A stretch of 64,000 bases of DNA from Streptomyces sp. NBC_00510. GTDB lineage: Bacteria; Actinomycetota; Actinomycetes; Streptomycetales; Streptomycetaceae. Shown here in pieces: positions 16,081-24,281 of this stretch; position 1 is the stretch's first letter; each line of letters starts with the position of its first letter. The position numbers were made by a program, and so were the translations under genes. Location of the stretch: NCBI GenBank assembly GCA_036013505.1, contig CP107851.1, forward strand, positions 8,976,001 to 9,040,000, read 5' to 3'. Under the pieces are notes generated by a model. The model made no database searches, was not told the origin of the DNA, and saw nothing but the letters and a program-made list of their open reading frames with translations.

Positions 16081-17693
16081 GTGATCACGCAACTACGGGC
16101 GAGGATCTGCTGGAACGACTGCCCGTTGGCCGCCGCGGGGTCGGTGGTGGCGACCGCGCCGAACCAACAGCCGCTGCTCCGCGGGAACGTGTGGTCGGCG
16201 GTGAAGGAGTACGAGGTGGAACCGCTGCGGGTGAAGGTCTGTGCGCCGTCGGCGGTGCCGGGCTCCCCCTTCGCGTCGCTCGTGTACCAGGTCACCGTGA
16301 CGGTCACGGGGCGTGCGTCACTGGTGCGCAGCTGGATCGTGGCCGAGGCACTGAATACACCCGTCTGGGCGAGCGAGGTGACCGAGACGTCGCTCACGCT
16401 CACCGGGGGTGTGGTCGACGCCGAGGGCGACACCGTCGGCGTGGTCGTCACGGACGCGGAAGCCGTGGCCGAGGCCGTCGTGGTCGGCGTCGGCGCGGTC
16501 GGCGTGGTGACGGCGGTCGCCCCGGTGGAGGCCGAGGCGCTCTCCGACGTGGAGGCCGACGGGCTCGGGGAGCCGGGCGAGGGACTGCCCGGCGGAGCCG
16601 TCGTCCCCGGCGCTTCGGAGGTGCCGCGCGGGGTCGCTCTCGTCGTTTCCCCTGTCCAGTTGGCGGTCGTCTGACGCGGGTCCTCACCCGAGGCCACCGC
16701 GGCGAAGGTCAGCAGCCCCGCGATGATCACACCGCCCACCGCGGCGAGCATGCCCTGACGTGTCAGGCGCTGTGCGCCGCCACCGACCACGGTCGTGGCC
16801 AGGTCGACCGTCCCCGGCCGGGGTCCCGCCGACGGGAAGAGAAGCGGCAACAACGCCGCGAGCGCGGCGAGCCTGCGCTGCCCTCGCTCCTCCCAGTCGT
16901 TCCCGTATGCCGCTCCCGCGATCACCTCCAGTTCCGCCACGAACGCCTCGGCGTCCGCCGGACGCTGCGCCGGGTCCTTCGCCATCCCGCGGAGGATCAG
17001 TTCACGCACCGGCTCCGGTGCCTGCTCGACCGGTACCGGCGCTTCGATGTGCTGCACGGCCAGCTCGGCGAAGTTCTCACCCTGGAACGGCTTGCGGCCG
17101 GTCAGGCACTCGTAGAACGTCGCGGTCGCCGCGTACACGTCGGTCGCGGGCGATGCCGGGCGCCCGTTCCACTGCTCGGGGGCCATGTAGGCGGGCGTTC
17201 CCGCCACGGCCCCCTTGGTCCCGGTGCGCAGGGCGATACCGAAGTCGACCAGCTTCGACGATCCGTCCGCCGCGACCAGGACGTTCTCCGGTTTGTAGTC
17301 GCGGTGCACCACACCGGTGCGGTGGGCGGTGGCGAGGCCGAGCAACGACCCCTTGAGCACCACCAGGGCTGCTTCGGGCCCGGTGGCTCCTTCCTGGCGG
17401 AGTAACGCCCTCAGTGCCAAGCCGTCGACCAGTTCCATGACGATGGCTGCGCCTGCGGGACCCTCCACGTACTCGTACAGACTGGCGACATATGGAGTGT
17501 GGAGACCTCCCAGCAGCTGCGCCTCGGCTCGGAACTCCTGCAGGAACTCCGGGTCACCCCGCAGTTCGTCGCTCAGGTACTTGATCGCGACGGGCGTTGA
17601 CGTGGCGTCATGGGACGCGAGCACCACGCGACCGCTGCCGCCCGAGCCCAGTTCTCTGGCCTCGGTGTACCCCGGAGCCCTCCAGCCGCTCAT
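16077..17693 (-). CDS. Membrane Ser/Thr protein kinase (Hanks type)
   Basis: 538 aa. The kinase domain occupies residues ~9-270: glycine loop GSGGSGRV, VAIKYL lysine, catalytic HRDYKPENV, DFGIA and the APEQ segment. One membrane helix lies near residues 320-340 (MLAAVGGVIIAGLLTFAAV). A Ser/Thr/Pro linker of about 90 residues follows, then a ~100-residue extracellular beta-rich domain containing two Cys. There are no PASTA repeats, so this is not the PknB type. ATG 17693 follows GGGGGGACAAGTGA. It is transcribed with, and overlaps by 4 nt, the membrane-protein gene, and is divergent from the LPMO gene. Confidence 0.9.
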   Translation of the reverse strand: MSGWRAPGYTEARELGSGGSGRVVLASHDATSTPVAIKYLSDELRGDPEFLQEFRAEAQLLGGLHTPYVASLYEYVEGPAGAAIVMELVDGLALRALLRQEGATGPEAALVVLKGSLLGLATAHRTGVVHRDYKPENVLVAADGSSKLVDFGIALRTGTKGAVAGTPAYMAPEQWNGRPASPATDVYAATATFYECLTGRKPFQGENFAELAVQHIEAPVPVEQAPEPVRELILRGMAKDPAQRPADAEAFVAELEVIAGAAYGNDWEERGQRRLAALAALLPLLFPSAGPRPGTVDLATTVVGGGAQRLTRQGMLAAVGGVIIAGLLTFAAVASGEDPRQTTANWTGETTRATPRGTSEAPGTTAPPGSPSPGSPSPSASTSESASASTGATAVTTPTAPTPTTTASATASASVTTTPTVSPSASTTPPVSVSDVSVTSLAQTGVFSASATIQLRTSDARPVTVTVTWYTSDAKGEPGTADGAQTFTRSGSTSYSFTADHTFPRSSGCWFGAVATTDPAAANGQSFQQILARSCVIT

Positions 17694-17879
17694 TCACTTG
17701 TCCCCCCTGCATGTGGCGCGGTGCCGGCGACCGCGTCGACTTTTCCTCAACAGACACGATTCCTCCGCGACCGGTTCCCGGGGAACCCCCCACCCGGCTG
17801 AACACCCCCCGCCGACCGTCCGTACTACGGGGGGACGTGCGTTCCGATCCACCGAACGGCAACAGGGAAGGCGGCCGGC

Positions 17880-18842
17880 ATGGCCCCATCGCGCCACGTG
17901 CTCAGCTCCGTCGTCGCAGGCACGGCCGCGTTGCTGCCGCTGGCCCTGGCGGGACCGGCGGCCGCCCACGGCGCGCCGGTGTCCCCGGTCAGCCGTGCCG
18001 CGGCGTGCGCGTCCGGAAGCGGACAGTACGTGGGGACGGCCGCCTGCCGGGCCGCCGCAGCCGCCAACGGCGGGAGCCGGCCGTTCGCGGACTGGGACAA
18101 CCTCCGCGTCGCCGGGGTCGCGGGCCGCGACCGCCAGGTGATCCCGGACGGGAAGCTGTGCAGCGGCGGGCTGGCCGCCTTCCGCGGCCTCGACCTGCCG
18201 CGCTCCGACTGGCCGGCCACCCGGCTGACGCCGGGCGCCGCCTTCACCATGGCGTACGGGACGACCATCCCGCACCAGGGCACGTTCCGGCTGTACCTCA
18301 CGAAGGAGGGCTACGACCCGACCCGTCCGCTGACCTGGTCGTCGCTGGCGAGCGACCCCTTCGTGAAGGTCACCGACCCGCCCGTGTCCGGCGGCGCCTA
18401 CCGCATCGGCGGACGGCTGCCCTCGAACCGCACCGGGCACCACGTCCTCTTCACGATCTGGCAGAACTCCTCGACACCCGACACGTACTACTCGTGCTCC
18501 GACGTCGTCTTCCCGGCCGCCGCGGCCAAGGCACCGGCCAAGCCCGCGAAGCCGGCCAAGTCGGCGAAGCCCCCGGCGACCGCGGCCTCCGCGACGCCCG
18601 AGGCCACGGCATCAAAGGGCACCGCGTCCCCCTCCGCCGCCCGGGCGGCCGGATCCCCGTCGGCCGCCCAGGCCTCCCCGCGGGACGCCGTGCGTACCCC
18701 GGCCACCCAGCCCGTGGCCGCCGAGAGCGAGGGACCGGGGCGCACCCTGCTGGCCCTGGGCAGCGCCACCCTGCTCGGCGGCATGGCCGCGATCGCCCTG
18801 CTGTTCCGGCTGCGCCGCTCGCCGGGCACCCGGGGCCGTTAG
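17880..18842 (+). CDS. Membrane-anchored AA10 lytic polysaccharide monooxygenase
   Basis: 320 aa. The signal peptide ends in PAAA before His30 (PAAAHGAPVSP), giving the N-terminal His of the copper histidine brace. The second copper His is likely in TTIPHQGTFRLY. AA10 enzymes oxidatively cleave chitin or cellulose. The catalytic domain ends near residue 215. An Ala/Lys/Pro-rich linker of about 70 residues leads to a C-terminal membrane helix (RTLLALGSATLLGGMAAIALLF) with basic RLRRS after it. There is no LPxTG sorting motif. Most AA10 enzymes are released, so the anchor is notable. It is a single gene, divergent from the kinase. Confidence 0.9.
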   Translation: MAPSRHVLSSVVAGTAALLPLALAGPAAAHGAPVSPVSRAAACASGSGQYVGTAACRAAAAANGGSRPFADWDNLRVAGVAGRDRQVIPDGKLCSGGLAAFRGLDLPRSDWPATRLTPGAAFTMAYGTTIPHQGTFRLYLTKEGYDPTRPLTWSSLASDPFVKVTDPPVSGGAYRIGGRLPSNRTGHHVLFTIWQNSSTPDTYYSCSDVVFPAAAAKAPAKPAKPAKSAKPPATAASATPEATASKGTASPSAARAAGSPSAAQASPRDAVRTPATQPVAAESEGPGRTLLALGSATLLGGMAAIALLFRLRRSPGTRGR

Positions 18843-18874
18843 GCCCTGTCGTCGTAGCCCCGCCGGACCGCCGC

Positions 18875-19885
18875 CTACCTCAGCGGTTCGCTCAGCTCGA
18901 TGGAGCGCAGGGCGGCCGCCAGGGCCGGTCCGTCGCCGACGTCGAGGGCGGTGTCGGCCAGTTTGATGACGTGTTCGTCGCCGTGCTCCAGGGCCCGTTC
19001 GAAGACCTCCTCGGACGTGACGGGGCCGGGCGGGGTGTACGCGACCGGCGCGTCCGGTGCGTACATCGCGGTCACCGCGGCGGAGGCCGTCCAGGCGGCC
19101 CGCAGGCTGGGCACCCACAGGGCGCGCGGGAGCGCGGGCAGGGTGCGCAGGACGGCGTTGGGGGCAGTGGCCGCGTGGACCAGCATCGTCTCCTCGCCGT
19201 GGCCGTGGGTGGCGTACCGGTGGGTGGCCGCCCGCACCAGTTCGGTGAGCCGGGTGCGGGCCTCGTCCGGGTCCGTGACCGCCGCCGCCCACACCGGCAG
19301 GCCCGTGACGCGGCCGAGCCGGGCCGGGAAGCCGCCGTCCCGTACGGCGAGGGGCACGACCGCGTCGAGGGCGGCGGCGGCGCTGCCCGCGCCGGGCAGC
19401 GGTGCGAGGTCCGCGACGGGGTGGTGGCGGGCCGCCCAGTAGCCGAGGCCGTGGGCGAGTTCGGCCAGACGGGGTCCGGTGCTCTCGCCGGCCAGCAGGG
19501 TGCGTACGGCGTGGCCCACCCGGATCACCGGGTGCGTCGAGCCGCCGTACATGCCGGGCAGGAGGCGGGGCCACCACAGTGTGAGCACCTCCCGCCAGGG
19601 GTGCTCGGCGATCTCGCGCCCGAAGTAGCCGATCCAGTCGGCGGCCCGGCGCGGATCGCCGAGCGCGGCACGCCAGTTGCCGGCCGTGACCGGCTCGGCG
19701 CCGGACGGGAACTCCTCGAGCTTGCGCGCGTACAGGTCGAGCCAGCGGTGCACCGAACGGGCCTGTCCGTGGGCGGCGAGGGCCTGCACGGCCATCGGCG
19801 CGTGGTTGGTGAGCCGTCCGAGCCGTTCGGGCCCCGATCCGTGCAGTCGCTGGAGCGCCTCGTCCAGGGTCCCTGTCGTATCCAT
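18875..19885 (-). CDS. Questin oxidase-like (DUF4243) protein
   Basis: 336 aa, all-helical. Features such as NHAPMAVQAL at the start, WRAALGDPRRAADW, and the final HVIKLADTAL match the questin oxidase-like family. The founding fungal enzyme performs a Baeyer-Villiger-type ring opening of an anthraquinone, but bacterial members are uncharacterised. It converges with the LPMO gene and has no pathway neighbours, so its substrate cannot be inferred. The start ATG 19885 lacks a clear ribosome site. Confidence 0.7.
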   Translation of the reverse strand: MDTTGTLDEALQRLHGSGPERLGRLTNHAPMAVQALAAHGQARSVHRWLDLYARKLEEFPSGAEPVTAGNWRAALGDPRRAADWIGYFGREIAEHPWREVLTLWWPRLLPGMYGGSTHPVIRVGHAVRTLLAGESTGPRLAELAHGLGYWAARHHPVADLAPLPGAGSAAAALDAVVPLAVRDGGFPARLGRVTGLPVWAAAVTDPDEARTRLTELVRAATHRYATHGHGEETMLVHAATAPNAVLRTLPALPRALWVPSLRAAWTASAAVTAMYAPDAPVAYTPPGPVTSEEVFERALEHGDEHVIKLADTALDVGDGPALAAALRSIELSEPLR

Positions 19886-20002
19886 GGCCAGGACAGTAGG
19901 CGGGGCGCGGCGGCGGCGTAACAGGCCGCAGACGTAGGACCGGGCCTAGGTCGCGCCGTCCTCGGAGCCCTTCGGAGCCGTTCGGACCCGTTCGGCCCGG
20001 GC

Positions 20003-20577
20003 TCAGGCGAGCCCGAAGGAGTCCGCCAGGGAGTCGATCTGGGCGGTCAGGAGCGTGGCGCCGCTGTGGCCCATGCCCGCGAACTGGCCGGCCGTCTCCA
20101 GGCCGACGGCGCCGTGCAGGTGGGACCAGGCGAGCACGGCGCCCGCCAGGGGCACACCGGGGCCGCCGCGGCGCGCTCCCCGGCGTGGGTGGTCACCCAC
20201 GTGACGACGGCGTCGTCGCGGCGTGCCCAGCTGTCCATCTCCTCGACGACGGGGAGGACGGCCGCGGTGGGGGAGGCCGTGGCGAAGACCCCCAGGAAGG
20301 ATCCCAGGGCCGCCCTGGCGCGCTCCACGGTGTCGGCCGGGGCGGTGTAGCCGGGGACGGGCGTGCCCTGGACCAGCAGGTAGCGGTGGGGTTGGCGGAC
20401 CGCCCACGCGCGGTACGCCTCGGCCAGCGCGTGCAGGCGCGACCGGGGGGTGGGCCCGGTGGCGGACTCGGCGGCCCGGGTGACGACGGTCGCCACGTCG
20501 TCGTAGGCGTCGCGGATCAGCGCGCTCAGCAGCTCGTCGCGGCTCGCGAAGTAGCGGTAGAGGGCCGGTCCGGACAG
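20003..20577 (-). pseudogene. TetR-family regulator remnant: 5' deleted and frameshifted
   Basis: Translation picks up abruptly inside a TetR helix-turn-helix (SGPALYRYFASRDELLSAL) at about 20,577, with no start codon or N-terminal half of the HTH. It continues through AYDDVATVVTRAAE to VVTWVTTHAGERAA near 20,170. The normal C-terminus (VPLAGAVLAWSHLHGAVGL to DSLADSFGLA) is in another frame, so one base appears lost, or two gained, in the GC-rich stretch 20,155-20,180. The gene cannot make a working repressor. Its upstream side abuts the truncated epimerase. Confidence 0.8.
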
Positions 20578-21011
20578 TCGGCGCGGTGTTCCCCGGGGCG
20601 CTCACCGGCGGCGAGGTCCCGGCCCTCGGCGACATCGACCTGCCGCACAGCCACACCTACATCCGCGACCTCGCGGCGGGCCTGGCCACCCTCGGCGAAC
20701 GGCCCGAGGGTGACGGCCGCGTGTGGCACCTGCCCACGGCGCCCGCGGTGACCATCCGCGAGGTGCACCGGATGGTCGAGGAGCGCGTCGGGCAGCCGCT
20801 GAAGGTCGTCGTCCTCGACGAGCCGCGGCCCTTCGGGCCCTTCGGCGAGGAGTTCATGGCCGAGTACGCCGAGACGTTCTACCAGCACGCCGAGCCGCAG
20901 ATCATGGACTCCTCGGCCTTCGAGCGGGCCTTCGGCGCGAGGCCGGCACCGCTCGGTGAGGCGCTCGACGCCACCGTCGCCTGGTACCGCGGACTGCTCG
21001 CGGCCACGTGA
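20578..21011 (+). pseudogene. NAD-dependent epimerase/reductase remnant, 5' deleted
   Basis: About 140 codons encode only the C-terminal third of an SDR-type sugar epimerase or nucleoside-sugar reductase (DLPHSHTYIRDLAAGLATL, then VTIREVHRMVEE, ending WYRGLLAAT). The Rossmann GxxGxxG and YxxxK parts are missing. The reading frame enters directly from the TetR remnant at ~20,577. A GTG at 20586 could start a peptide but has no ribosome site. Probably non-functional. Confidence 0.75.
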
Positions 21012-21060
21012 CGGCGGCGCCCTCCCGGCGCCGGGGCCGTCCCCTTACGGGGCCGTCGCC

Positions 21061-21483
21061 TTACGGGGCCGGGGCGAGACCGTCGGCGACGAGGCCGGCC
21101 AGGACGGCCTCCCCGAGCGCGTGCACCGCGGACTGCGGGCGCACCATCACGGTGAACTCCTTGACCAGGCCCGCCTCGTCGACCTGCAGCAGGTCGATGC
21201 CGTGGATGCTCCTGCCGCCCACGGTGGCTCGGAACACCAGCACCGTCGACGGTGCCTCGGTGCCGTCGGCGCTCGTCTCGACCGTGCCGTCGAGGGTTCC
21301 CACGTAGTGGAAGTCCTCGAAGGTGCGCAGCAGGACGCCGAAGAGCCCCAGCACCATGGGCTTGCCCTCGAACGGGGTGAACTTCACCGGGCTGTAGAGG
21401 CGGATGTCGTCGTGGAACAGTTCGTCCAGCGCGCTGAGATCGCGGCGCTCGACGGCGGACCGGAAGCGGTCGGCGGCTGTCAT
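21061..21483 (-). CDS. SnoaL-like / NTF2-fold protein
   Basis: 140 aa with the NTF2-like alpha+beta barrel layout: an N-terminal helix (MTAADRFRSAVERRDLSAL), DELFHDDIRLYSPV, and the C-terminal strands IDLLQVDEAGLVKEFTVMVRP. Members are small cyclases, isomerases or binding proteins; no catalytic residues can be assigned. ATG 21483 follows CAGGAGGAGCC. It is divergent from a padR gene across a long dyad and is probably controlled by that regulator. Confidence 0.75.
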   Translation of the reverse strand: MTAADRFRSAVERRDLSALDELFHDDIRLYSPVKFTPFEGKPMVLGLFGVLLRTFEDFHYVGTLDGTVETSADGTEAPSTVLVFRATVGGRSIHGIDLLQVDEAGLVKEFTVMVRPQSAVHALGEAVLAGLVADGLAPAP

Positions 21484-21514
21484 GGCTCCTCCTGGTCGTC
21501 CGGCTCCGGACGTC

Positions 21515-21552
21515 GATACTCAGAAAATTGATTACTCAGTTTCTTGAGTATC
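21515..21552. promoter_or_regulatory. PadR-type operator between the divergent genes
   Basis: An interrupted dyad has outer arms GATACTCA (21515-21522) and TGAGTATC (21545-21552). An extra TTACTCAG lies inside, giving three related ACTCAG sites. The AT-rich patch is unlike the surrounding GC-rich DNA. It probably overlaps both promoters and serves padR autoregulation. Confidence 0.65.
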
Positions 21553-21623
21553 ATGAGGAGCGGTCACGCGGAAGAGCACGGCACGGCGGGACAGACGTGA
21601 CGACGGACGGAAGGGGAGCCGGG

Positions 21624-22193
21624 ATGGCCCTGCGGCACGCGGTCCTGGCCGCACTCCTGGACGGGGAACTCAGCGGCTACGAGCTGACGAAGGCGTTCGA
21701 CATCGGGGTGGCGAACTTCTGGCACGCCCTTCCGCAGCAGCTCTACGCCGAACTGACCAGGCTCGAGAAGGAGGGGCTGATCGCGGGCCGTGAGGTCGTC
21801 CAGGACAGCCGGCCCAACAAGCGTCTCTTCCACGTCACCGAGGGCGGGGTCGCCGAGCTGGAACGGTTCGCGGCGGCGGTCGGCAAACCCTCCTTCATCC
21901 GCGACGACCTGCTCGTGGCGGTGCAGGCCGCGGACGTGGTCGACGCCGGGGAGCTGATCGCCCGGCTCGGCGAGCGGGCCGCCTTCGCCGACGCCAAGAT
22001 CGAGCTGTTCGAGCGGCTCCTCGCACGGATGCGCGGCGACCGCACCGAGGAGGAGTTCCTCGGCCGCGGCCGCCGCGTCGGCCCCTACCTCACCTGCCTG
22101 CGGGGCCTGGCCTTCGAGGAGGGCAACCGGGACTGGTGCCGGCGGGCCGCCGAAGTCCTGCGGCAGCGGGCCCGCGTCGCCGAGGAACGCTGA
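21624..22193 (+). CDS. PadR-family transcriptional regulator
   Basis: 189 aa. ATG 21624 follows AAGGGGAGCCGGG; the open frame extends to 21528 but across the operator. The N-terminal winged helix is typical (ALRHAVLAALLDGELSGYELTKAF, then QLYAELTRLEKEGLI, FHVTEGGVAELERF). The C-terminal ~90 residues are the helical dimerisation domain of subfamily-2 PadR proteins. It likely represses itself and the divergent SnoaL-like gene through the dyad at 21,515-21,552. Confidence 0.9.
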   Translation: MALRHAVLAALLDGELSGYELTKAFDIGVANFWHALPQQLYAELTRLEKEGLIAGREVVQDSRPNKRLFHVTEGGVAELERFAAAVGKPSFIRDDLLVAVQAADVVDAGELIARLGERAAFADAKIELFERLLARMRGDRTEEEFLGRGRRVGPYLTCLRGLAFEEGNRDWCRRAAEVLRQRARVAEER

Positions 22194-22212
22194 CGGCCCG
22201 CCACGCCCGGCC

Positions 22213-23157
22213 TCATCCCGCCCGCAGGGCGGCCGTCAGCCACGCGACCGCCGGGGCCAGTGCGGGCGGTGCCTCCTGGCCGCCCACCCGCGCCAGCAGC
22301 TGCCAGTAGCGCTCGTAACGGGAGTCGTGCGAGATCTCCAGCCGCTCGGCCAGCCATCCCCGGAACTCCGGGCCGTCCGCCCGGCCAGACAACTCCGCGT
22401 ACGCGCGGACGAGTTCCTCCACGACAGGGCGGGCCGCCGACGAGGCCGGGCCGATGCCCGCCGCCACGGCGCCGCCCGCACGCTCCCGCAGCAACTCGGC
22501 CGTCCGGCGGGCCGCCGCCGGGTCCGGCCGCCCACCCTCCGCGAGGGCACGGCTCTGGTCGGCGACGGCGCGGCGGACGCCGGCCCTGAAGTCCTCGTCC
22601 TGGATCAGCTCGGCCAGCTCCACCCAGGCGCCCACCTGCTCCGGCGAGGCGTCGTCGGGGAGTTCGGGCATCGCGGCGCGCATCATGGCCGGGAAACCGG
22701 GGTCGACGTCGATGCCGCTCACGATGTCGTCGACGAACTCGTCGACGAGGCGGCGGCGTTCACGGTCCGAGAGGGTGGCGAGTCGGTGCATCAGTTCCGT
22801 CTCCTGTGGTGAGGCCCCGCGCCCCGCGACCGTGCGCAGCACCGCCTGGCGGACCCGCAGGGTGCGGATCTGCACCTCCAGCGCCTCGGCGTGGGCCGCG
22901 GCGACCTCGGCGACGGTGACCTTCCTGTCCAGGATGGAGTGGACGGCCGCGAGGTCGATGCCGAGGTCGCGCAGCGTGCGCACGAGGGCCAGACGGTCCA
23001 GCGCGGCCCGGTCGTAGAGCCGGTAGCCGGCGGGTGTCCGATCGGTCGGCGGCACCACTCCGGTGTCCGACCAGTACCGGATGGTCTTCACGGTCAGACC
23101 GGTCAGCCGGGCCAGGTCACCGATGGTGTGGAGGGTGTCGTCGTCCATGTCCGCCAT
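22213..23157 (-). CDS. MerR-family regulator with long effector domain
   Basis: About 314 aa from ATG 23157 (GGGAGACCCCAGG upstream); ATG 23148 is an alternative. Residues ~5-75 form the MerR HTH (TIGDLARLTGLTVKTIRYWSD and AGYRLYDRAALDRLALV). A coiled-coil helix follows, then ~200 residues of helical C-terminal domain of unknown ligand. There are no clustered Cys, so it is not a metal sensor. It sits alone; a 9-1-9 dyad just upstream is a likely autoregulatory site. Confidence 0.85.
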   Translation of the reverse strand: MADMDDDTLHTIGDLARLTGLTVKTIRYWSDTGVVPPTDRTPAGYRLYDRAALDRLALVRTLRDLGIDLAAVHSILDRKVTVAEVAAAHAEALEVQIRTLRVRQAVLRTVAGRGASPQETELMHRLATLSDRERRRLVDEFVDDIVSGIDVDPGFPAMMRAAMPELPDDASPEQVGAWVELAELIQDEDFRAGVRRAVADQSRALAEGGRPDPAAARRTAELLRERAGGAVAAGIGPASSAARPVVEELVRAYAELSGRADGPEFRGWLAERLEISHDSRYERYWQLLARVGGQEAPPALAPAVAWLTAALRAG

Positions 23158-23163
23158 CCTGGG

Positions 23164-23182
23164 GTCTCCCGCCGCGGGAGAC
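23164..23182. promoter_or_regulatory. Probable MerR operator
   Basis: GTCTCCCGC-C-GCGGGAGAC is a perfect 9-bp inverted repeat with a 1-nt centre, 7 nt upstream of the merR start. The size fits MerR operators, which usually sit between -35 and -10, but here it may lie in the leader. Confidence 0.5.
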
Positions 23183-23212
23183 TCAAGCATGCGCCCCCGG
23201 CGGCGGCGCGCC

Positions 23213-24175
23213 TCACCAGGAGCGGGCCTCGCGCAGCAGCAGGTCGCGGACGAGGCCGAGGTGCGGGTGGTGGTCGGCGCCCGGGCGCTGGACGAGGTAG
23301 GCGGTGTTGATGGGCGGGTCGTCGGGGTCGAGCAGCGGGACCAGGGTGCCCTCCGCCAGGGCGGCGGCGCACAGGTAGCGGGGGAGGACGGTGAAGCCCG
23401 CGCCCGCGGCGACGGTGGCGAGCGCGCCGCGCAGGTCCGGGACGGTCACGGCGGCCTGGCCGGTGAGACGGCGGCCGAACACATGGCGCCAGTAGCGGCG
23501 CGCGATCGGCAGGTCCTCGGCGTACGAGACGAGCGGGACGCCGCTCAGCGCGCCGGGCCCGCCAGAGGCCACGTCCAGCCGGGCGGCCCGGGACGGGGCG
23601 GCCACCAGCACGAACTCCTCGTCCATCAGGGGCACGGCGCTGAGCAGGCGCCCGCGCGGGCGGTGCGTGGAGATCACCAGGTCGTGCTGCCCGGCCCGCA
23701 GCGACTCCAGCAGGACGTCGGTGAGCCCGGTGCCGATCCGCAGCCGTACGCCGCGCTCGACGAGCGGTGCGAGCGCGGGCAGCACGCGCTCGCACAGCAG
23801 CTCCGCGGGGCCGCCGAGGCGGACCGGCTCGGCGGGGAGGTCCGCGTCGCCGTGCCCGCGGTCGGCGACGGCGGCGAGCGCGTCGAGCGGCCCGGCCACC
23901 CGACCGGCGAGCTCGTCGGCGAAGGGCGTGGCGGCGACGCCGCGGGGCAGCCGTTCGAAGAGATCGCGGTCCAGCCGGCCTTCGAGCGTACGGATCTGGG
24001 TCGTCACCGTCGGCTGGGAGAGGCCCAGGAGCCGCGCGGCCGCGGTGAAGGAACCGGCCCGGTGCACCGCCAGGAAGGTGCGCAGCAGCGTCAGGTCCAG
24101 CGATCCGCCTCCCGCGCTCCCGCCCCCGTGCCCCGGGCGTATTCCCGGCAACCCATTGGAAACCGTATGGCTCAT
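23213..24175 (-). CDS. LysR-family regulator
   Basis: 320 aa. ATG 24175 is chosen over the longer frame, which runs through the divergent gene. The HTH is near residues 30-85 (LLRTFLAVHRAGSFTAAARLL, SQPTVTTQIRTLE), slightly later than usual because of a Gly-rich N-terminal extension. The effector domain follows (VRLRIGTGLTDVLLESL, DLVISTHRPRG, VSYAEDLP). It is divergent from the DJ-1 gene, its likely target, with a LysR-type dyad between them. Confidence 0.9.
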   Translation of the reverse strand: MSHTVSNGLPGIRPGHGGGSAGGGSLDLTLLRTFLAVHRAGSFTAAARLLGLSQPTVTTQIRTLEGRLDRDLFERLPRGVAATPFADELAGRVAGPLDALAAVADRGHGDADLPAEPVRLGGPAELLCERVLPALAPLVERGVRLRIGTGLTDVLLESLRAGQHDLVISTHRPRGRLLSAVPLMDEEFVLVAAPSRAARLDVASGGPGALSGVPLVSYAEDLPIARRYWRHVFGRRLTGQAAVTVPDLRGALATVAAGAGFTVLPRYLCAAALAEGTLVPLLDPDDPPINTAYLVQRPGADHHPHLGLVRDLLLREARSW

Positions 24176-24187
24176 GATGGCGATCCT

Positions 24188-24200
24188 ATTGGATGCCAAT
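24188..24200. promoter_or_regulatory. LysR-type operator
   Basis: ATTGG-ATG-CCAAT is a dyad with the T-N11-A form, 12 nt upstream of the lysR start and between the divergent genes. A second ATTGG lies near 24154. Confidence 0.55.
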
Positions 24201-24281
24201 GGGAGGTCCGCCCTACCGTCGAGCCGTCCGGCCCGCTCCGACGCGGTCCGGTGGCAACCGAGCACACCAAGGAGACCTGAC

